This document shows, piece after piece, positions 58,608-64,000 of a stretch of DNA of 64,000 nucleotides (its first letter is position 1; each line of letters begins with the position of its first letter). Source of the stretch: Brachypterus glaber (Eukaryota; Arthropoda; Insecta; Coleoptera; Kateretidae); the NCBI GenBank assembly GCA_958510825.1, contig OY294047.1, forward strand, positions 1,550,001 to 1,614,000. The letters run 5' to 3'. A program made the position numbers and the translations under genes. The notes beneath the pieces were generated by a model. The model made no database searches. It saw nothing but the letters and a program-made list of their open reading frames with translations, and was not told the DNA's origin.

Positions 58608-58840
58608 CTATAATAGTCTTCTCTACCGTAGTTTATATATTAGTTTTTTCACTACTAGCATTATTTAACTATTTTTATTCAAATAATAAAATAAATTATT
58701 AACAGAAATGATATTTCTTGAAATTTTCATAAAAATCAAGTAGCCTTGAACAATGACATTTGCTCAAATAAATACTTTGGACTGACGTTTAAAAATTTAG
58801 TTATTTAAATATTTTTTTTCATAATATTTAGCTAATTATT
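58608..58840 (+). repeat. Right part of the repeat S element
   Basis: CTATAATAGTCTTCTCTACC, TTTTTTCACTACTAGCA and the AT-rich text that follows match 32697-32900 with many changes. Homology resumes beyond the SINE (59220-59320 against 33110-33230), so the SINE inserted into it. Confidence 0.65.
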
Positions 58841-59100
58841 GTTTGTTTGTTTAACCTCGTACTATTCTACTTAATTAAGCATCCCCTAAGTCCAGGACTT
58901 GTGTGGGCTAGTAGTAGAGGGAACCACCGGCTTATACTGACTTTCGAACCAGTTTCTAGGGAGTGTCCGTTTCACTTATCGCCTTCGCCAAATTTCAATT
59001 ATTAATTAACTGAAAAAGGCAAATCGGCGCCAGTGAGAATCGAACTCACGATAGTAGACTTGCTATACATACGCGCTAGCCACTACGCTATGCCTCCCAT
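58841..59100 (-). mobile_element. tRNA-derived SINE, copy 3
   Basis: Minus-strand head GGGAGGCATAGCGTAGTGG with A and B boxes as in copy 1 (nearly identical), then the common body, and an (AAAC)n tail (58851-58861) unlike the ATGTA tail of copy 1. It interrupts the long repeat S-related element. Confidence 0.88.
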
Positions 59101-59319
59101 ATTGTATTAATTGTCAATAATTATAATTAATTATATTTAATAAATAAAAAGTTATTTAAAGCTATTTTCTTGGGTTTAATTAGTAAAAATTGCACAAAGA
59201 ACTGAAGCATCTAAAGTGACAGAAATCAATTGTTTATAAAATTTACTCCTACTAGGAGAAAAAAAATTATTATCAGTCTGAAAACATGATAAATATTGGT
59301 ATGTTCTAAAGTTATATAT

Positions 59320-60660
59320 AGTTTATATTTTAACTGCTAAAATACGATTGCTGTGGACAGACAATAAAGTTATTCGGAATCCTAAAAAATACACATATTG
59401 CAGTAATTTTAGCCGAAAGCCAATTTAGAGGGTTTTAGTATCATTAGACAATAAAGGTATACGCTTTATGCTCCCCTAAACAAATTTATTTTTTATAGTT
59501 ATTTAACAGTTTTTTACACAGCATTTTATGTACGCTTAAATTATACTGTGCTAGAAGCACTTCTCTAAATTTGTATACGTTTGAAACTATACTATTTATT
59601 TAAAAGCATCAGGAGTAAAAATAAAACGAAATTAGGAAAAACTAAGTCCCTTTGTAGGACAAAGTTTGAACGTATATTACATTTTGTATATACTTTATTT
59701 TCTTTGTTTGTGTAATATAAAAATAGTAATTATATACCAAGGTAGAGAAGACATTTTTTAAGGCCGAGCGTATTATATCCTGAGCTGCGTAGATTAAGAT
59801 TTTTTTAATTTTTGAATTCAGCCGATAATTCTATGTATAAAAAACTGATTGTTTGGACTTTTTCATTTTATTTTTAGTTTTACGAAAAGAAAACCTTTTT
59901 TTAAAAAAAAAATTTTTTGAATTTTTTTTTCATTTTTTTTTATTTTAATGAACCTATGGAGGAAAGTATTGCTTTTTGTTGGCAGCAGTATTTTGTTTTG
60001 TGCCATATTTTCGTTAATACTGGCAAAATTTAAAAAATAAATCGGTCATATTTATTTAGCCGTTTTGAGTGTTAAGTTTTTGTGTATTGGTTGTTTTTTT
60101 TTTAATCCATGGTGCAAAAAATGGCCCTATGCTAAAAAACAGAATTTTGTCACATTTTTTTTCTGGGACTACTTTTATCCATATACCACGAGAAAACTAT
60201 CAGTTTCTAAATTACCGACAAGAATAATTTTATGATATAAAAGTTAGTTTTAAATTCACCTTATTCTCTATAGTACCTGTGCTTTTCTGTACAAGATAAA
60301 TTATTCAGTATATAACAAAGTTTTCTCGTTAACAGGTTAAACTATTTAAAACTTTGCTTTGAATACCTGCAAAAACCAAAAAAAAAAAATACTAACACTT
60401 AATTATATTAAGTTCTCATTGGTCAAATATTCTAAAACATAATGAAAATTTTTTAACAGGAATTTCAAAAAGTAATTTTACTTTAAGCAAAGTTTTAATT
60501 TAATATGGTTGAGAAACCTTGTCCCTAAGAAGTCTACAAGAGTTTTTTTTAATTGTTCATTAAAAACTAGAAAATCAAATTACTTCAATATTTTTAAACA
60601 GAAAGGTTATCATTAAAACTTCTTGACAAAGTATCCAATTAATTCAAAGAATAAAAGAAA
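59320..60660. other. AT-rich stretch with one repeat S fragment
   Basis: At 59725-59790, GTAATTATATACCAAGGTAG, AGAAGACATTTT and GCCGAGCGTATTATATCC match the start of the 124-bp monomer. Otherwise no gene or element was recognised. Confidence 0.5.
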
Positions 60661-60664
60661 TTAT

Positions 60665-60745
60665 AATAGTAATTATATACCAAGGTAGAGAAGACATTTT
60701 TTATAGCCGAGCGTAATAAATCCCGAGATGCGTAGCATCGACGTT
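60665..60745 (+). repeat. Repeat S fragment (single monomer start)
   Basis: GTAATTATATACCAAGGTAG, AGAAGACATTTTTTATAGCC, then GATGCGTAGCATCGACG, which includes a GATGC-GCATC hairpin like GACGCATAGCGTC at 32672. It lacks the right end. Confidence 0.7.
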
Positions 60746-60847
60746 ACTACAGTCACCATATAGTCTAAGAGGTGGTTACCATTTTTATTAAATAATTTTC
60801 TCCCAGCTGTATTTTAAATATGTCTTAAAGTACATTATATGAAGGGT

Positions 60848-61590
60848 AAAATAGTATATTCTATAACTAGTGTGGAATAGACAATATTCCGCGCGAGCGG
60901 AAAGTTTGTCATACGAGCCGGCAGGCGAGTATGCCGGTCCCGCGAGCGCGGAATGACTATTCCATACGTGTTGTAGACTATACTTTTTCTTCGAATGCAA
61001 ATATGAAACACTGTATGGCTTTAAACTGCGGACAAGGTTAAAAACAATGTTTTTTGTGACTCGACATTGTAAATGGAACAAAACACATATTTTTAAGTAC
61101 ATCAATTAATGTTATTTAATAATTTTATCAAATCAGTATTTAAAAAAGATTTTTATTTAATTTTTGCACATATTTACAAATTATAATGCAAAAATTAAAG
61201 GTTATGTCAAATTGTTGTGACAGATATCAGGTTTAAATATTTAACAATAGATGGAGCAGTTTTAATTTTTTAAACTAAATTGATAAAAACTGGTCAAATA
61301 TTAAGAAAAACTAATACACTTTGTGTAATTTTAACGCAAAACTTTAAATTGCATTAAATTATTCAATATTTCATGGTAAAATAAATATATTTTTGCTAAT
61401 TTTGCTACAGTTTTCTTTACTTTTATAAACAAGAGCTGGCACTACATGTGCTCATTCTAACACTTGATACGAAATATTCATACCGTATCTAGAGATAGAA
61501 TGGATTCATTCTGTATTTGAAAAGTGTGTGTATTTGCTTACATTCTAAAGCAGTCGTAGAAAAATACAGTTTTATATTCTGTTTAGATAA
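60848..61590 (+). repeat. Dispersed repeat F, copy 3
   Basis: Full-length direct copy of 14495-15160, extending further right (GAATGGATTCATTCTG to GCAGTCGTAGAAAAATACAG) as in the 44112 copy. The GC-rich hairpin (60865-60975) is best preserved here: GGAATAGACAATATTCCGC and GCGCGGAATGACTATTCC. It carries an open minus-strand frame 60788-61105 similar to the plus-strand frame in 44584-44916, without known domain. Confidence 0.82.
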
Positions 61591-61837
61591 AATATGCATT
61601 TCAAGGTCCTCAGAATTCCGTGAATTGGTATAGGAAATATTTTATATTAGCCCTAGGGTAGTAAACAAATAAACAAACAAAACAAAAAATTATACATTTT
61701 TATCTTTAATTATAGTAGTAATAAACTATATAAAAAAAAGTAGCCAATTTTTGCCATTTTTAGAAAAAAAAAACCAAAACTTATGTCGATATAAAACGCT
61801 ATAAAAATAATTTAAATGGTAAAATTTTATTAAATAA

Positions 61838-62189
61838 CACACTAGGGAGCATGTTGGGCAAGATGCTTGTCAACAAAACCCACCAAGCTCACACATCAGG
61901 GAACATGTTGGACAACTTAAGTTGACAAAACGCAACCTAAACGAATGGGTTAATATGAAAGTGCTGTCAAAGCAAGAAAAAGTGGCAATTGCAATAGTCT
62001 TGACAATAGCCACAGAAAATAAGGGAAAGAAAGGAAGGGTATAGGTAAAAGAATGGCTTTTCAGTCCCGCCCTAGAAGCCTGCAACATAGCAGCATGTTG
62101 ACGAAGCAAAACACACATTTGGAAACTTGTTGACGACAACTCCGTTCGCCAACATGTTGCGCAACATGCTCCCTAACGAGTGGTCCTGC
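61838..62189. mobile_element. hAT-like MITE with GGGAGCATGTTG ends
   Basis: Left CTAGGGAGCATGTTGGGCAA and right TGCGCAACATGCTCCCTAAC form imperfect TIRs; the left end seems to have lost several bases against the right-hand terminus TGGTCCTGC. TTAAATAA flanks both sides (61830-61837 and 62190-62197), an 8-bp duplication. Inside, CATGTTG and its complement recur many times. The minus-strand frame 61870-62139 has no recognised domain. Confidence 0.72.
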
Positions 62190-62217
62190 TTAAATAATTA
62201 TAATTTATTAATTATGA

Positions 62218-62901
62218 ATGTCACCGACTTTCATCAGAACTGTCATCATCATTTTCATCATCAGTATTAATAACAGAACCCGGTTTTGTTATTAATACTG
62301 ATAATAAAGGTGATGATGAGAGTTCTAATCAAAGAACATTTACCTCAAGAAGGAACATGATGAAATCTGCCTTATGCTTTGTTTGAAGCGTGAACCAACT
62401 ACGGTGAGGGACTGGTGGGGAGTGACTATTGTTTACACTTAGTACGCGTAAAGAGAGAGAAAGAATGTGTAAACTCACAGTCTAATGTCGTAAAATGACT
62501 GATAGGGGTCCAGTGTTGCCGATTGGAAACATATACTTTGGATATTTTATTGTAAATTTTAAGAAACATTAGTTCTGTATGAGTTTTATATGAACTAGTA
62601 GTTTAATTTTAATAGATTTAAATATACTATATTATTAAACATAATTATAGTATACACAATAAGGTTTTTTAAATTTTTAATTTAAGTATAATGATTTGAA
62701 TTCATGACAAGGTGGAAACTACGCAATATCGCTACTAGGTAGCCTGAAAGTCGACTAGCGACATCTACATTTTATACCACAAAGCTGTATCGCGTTTCTG
62801 TTAGTAAATAATCAAACAAAAAGATGACACCTTCATAAACATTGGTCTGAAATTACTTCTTGAGGTAAAAGTTCTTTGGTTCTAATGATAGTCGGTGACA
62901 T
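62218..62901. mobile_element. Foldback element (ATGTCACCGACT ends) split by a hAT MITE
   Basis: ATGTCACCGACT at 62218 and AGTCGGTGACAT ending at 62901 are the TIRs. An inner hairpin AGTATTAATAACA / TGTTATTAATACT surrounds CCCGG at 62265-62300. With 62330-62886 removed, the arms rejoin into a palindrome of about 125 bp. Confidence 0.78.
62330..62878 (+). mobile_element. hAT-type MITE (family M1), copy 3, best preserved
   Basis: 549 bp, CAAAGAAC at the start and GTTCTTTG at the end, with perfect 8-bp target duplication GTTCTAAT (62322-62329 and 62879-62886). TIR ATTTACCTCAAGAAG/CTTCTTGAGGTAAA. Interior nearly the same as 23850-24403. Inserted into the foldback element 62218-62901, which is therefore older. 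Confidence 0.96.
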
Positions 62902-62903
62902 AG

Positions 62904-63161
62904 ATAGTAGGTATTGCTTCGGATGAGCCAACCCCCTCCACTTTTCATTAAAGCCACGCCCCCTAATTTAATAGGGCTCTTTCTAATTTAGTTTATATCA
63001 GATCTAATCCAATCTAAACTGATCTAATATAAACTGATCTAGAAACAGCCCTGTTAAAACAGCTCTGTTATGGGGCTATTAAAAAGGGGGCTATTTAAGT
63101 AGAGGGCGTGGCCTTAATGAAAAGTGGAGGGGGTTGGCTCATCCGACGCATTACCTACTAT
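62904..63161. mobile_element. Foldback MITE with 58-bp arms
   Basis: ATAGTAGGTA, GGATGAGCCAACCCCCTCCA and TTAAAGCCACGCCC pair with the complement at 63104-63161 with few mismatches. An inner pair AGGGCT/AGCCC and a repeated GATCTAATATAAACTGATCT section fill the loop. TAGA flanks both ends. Confidence 0.85.
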
Positions 63162-63164
63162 AGA

Positions 63165-63817
63165 TAATTTATAAATTATAATTATTTATTTAATATTTGG
63201 CCATTTAAATGATTTATAGTGTTTTATTTTGAACATTTTTTTTTTCTCAGCGTATTCTCGCCCCAAAATTGCTAAAACAGGACAAAGCTTACCCAGGGAA
63301 GAATTATTTTAAGAAGGCTGGTTTTGTCTTCGGTGACTTTAGTACAAGCGAAAATTTTAACAAGCCAAACAGACAAAAATGGATTCAAATGTAATTTTCC
63401 TAGTGAAAATCAGCGCTTTCAACGGTAAATAGATTGTGGATTTTACGAAATACAATTTTCTTGAGGATAGGGGACTAATTTGCTTAGCGAACTGTCTTGC
63501 TTAGACTAATACGATATTTAATAATGTCGACGTATATTTTTCAGGTAAACAAGCGAAATTGAGTTACTTTGTTTTTTGTAATCAACATTATTTAGTATTT
63601 TTTAAAATAACTTTTTTTACATTTGACTGCTCATACTAGAGTCACTTCATCTGTACTTGGTCCGTTTTTGCTCTGGTTTTCGTTTTTTTCTTCCTTTCGG
63701 GTTGCGCCACACTACAAATGAAAATCGAAAATTTCCCCTCTTTTCCCCTTAAGCTTAGGGATACCAGATTTGGAATTTCATTTTATAAGGTTCCGGTGCT
63801 GAAGCTTAAAAAATATA
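63165..63817. other. No recognised feature
   Basis: AT-rich; a somewhat richer patch at 63240-63440 shows no domain or repeat that I recognise. Confidence 0.4.
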
Positions 63818-64000
63818 CAGGGTGTTCCGTGAGGAAAGGGAAATATTTTAAGGATGTATTCTAGAGGTCAAAATAAGAAAAAAGTTCTTATAAACAAATG
63901 TCCAAAAACGACTCGTAAGGGAGCTACGCCCCTTCAAAGGTGTCCCAAAATTTCGATTTTTTATTAATAACTTCGGAACCCTTTGTGTTATAGCATCGAG
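63818..64000 (+). repeat. Dispersed repeat H, cut by window end
   Basis: Starts CAGGGTGTTCCGTGAGG after TA (63816-63817) and continues AAAAAAGTTCTTATAAAC, GGGAGCTACGCCCC and GGAACCCTTTGTGTTATAG, the same order as in 2880-3503 and 20814-21420. Confidence 0.65.

Noticed and set aside
61870..62139. 89-residue minus-strand frame
   Set aside because: Fully inside a hAT-like MITE rich in CATGTTG repeats; no recognised domain.
1..64000. Bacterial or viral origin of the window
   Set aside because: No dense coding, no operons and no viral genes; non-LTR retrotransposons, SINEs and MITEs indicate an animal nuclear genome.

Overview
The window looks like gene-poor, transposon-rich nuclear DNA from an animal, most probably an insect. 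It is strongly AT-rich, has no long host open reading frame, and is built from many small terminal-inverted-repeat (TIR) elements, decayed non-LTR retrotransposons and tRNA-derived SINEs of insect type. A beetle is possible, but I cannot fix the order. I recognise no intact host protein gene, rRNA or functional tRNA gene. Nearly every open frame shown by the sequence is chance or lies inside a repeat. One 200-base assembly gap is present (54460-54659).

Layout. 1-13 kb: a TA-flanked MITE (1306-1779), a rearranged Tc1/mariner-type transposase relic (2383-2815), several foldback elements and dispersed repeats. 13-25 kb: duplicated repeat blocks, two copies of a hAT-type MITE with perfect 8-bp target duplications (13940-14481, 23850-24403), a 1.05-kb foldback element (16856-17907), a SINE (21871-22161) and a hammerhead-like retroelement remnant (22195-22373). 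25-28 kb: little recognisable. 28-32.3 kb: a hAT-like MITE pair, one copy carrying a second TIR element, then a decayed Jockey/CR1-like LINE on the minus strand (29766-32265) that was itself hit by a 5'-truncated second LINE (31066-31597) with a 9-bp target duplication. 32.6-41.6 kb: a series of TA-flanked foldback MITEs (34065-34648, 38490-39201, 40437-41105) and a fragment encoding a pogo/CENP-B-like helix-turn-helix (35868-36022). 42-51 kb: a second SINE subfamily, a GC-rich dispersed repeat, a CCCAGACAGCAC-ended element (46217-46871) and a LINE 3' end (47848-48404). 51-57 kb: local duplications beside the gap and the most interesting element, 55345-56111. 57.6-58.6 kb: eight exact-length 124-bp tandem repeats inside a dispersed element. 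58.8-64 kb: a third SINE, another copy of the GC-rich repeat and a dense MITE nest (61838-63161).

Main candidate for something new: the insertion at 55345-56111 has 335-bp inverted arms, an 11-bp target duplication, a 354-bp repeated unit, and in each arm a complete type-I hammerhead ribozyme fold with extended stem I. Four other loci (22200, 28958/29257, 49642, 51248) carry weaker folds of the same layout, three of them in or beside inverted repeats. This suggests a family of non-autonomous hammerhead retroelements (Penelope-like or retrozyme-like). All assignments come from reading the sequence by eye; no database search or folding program was run.
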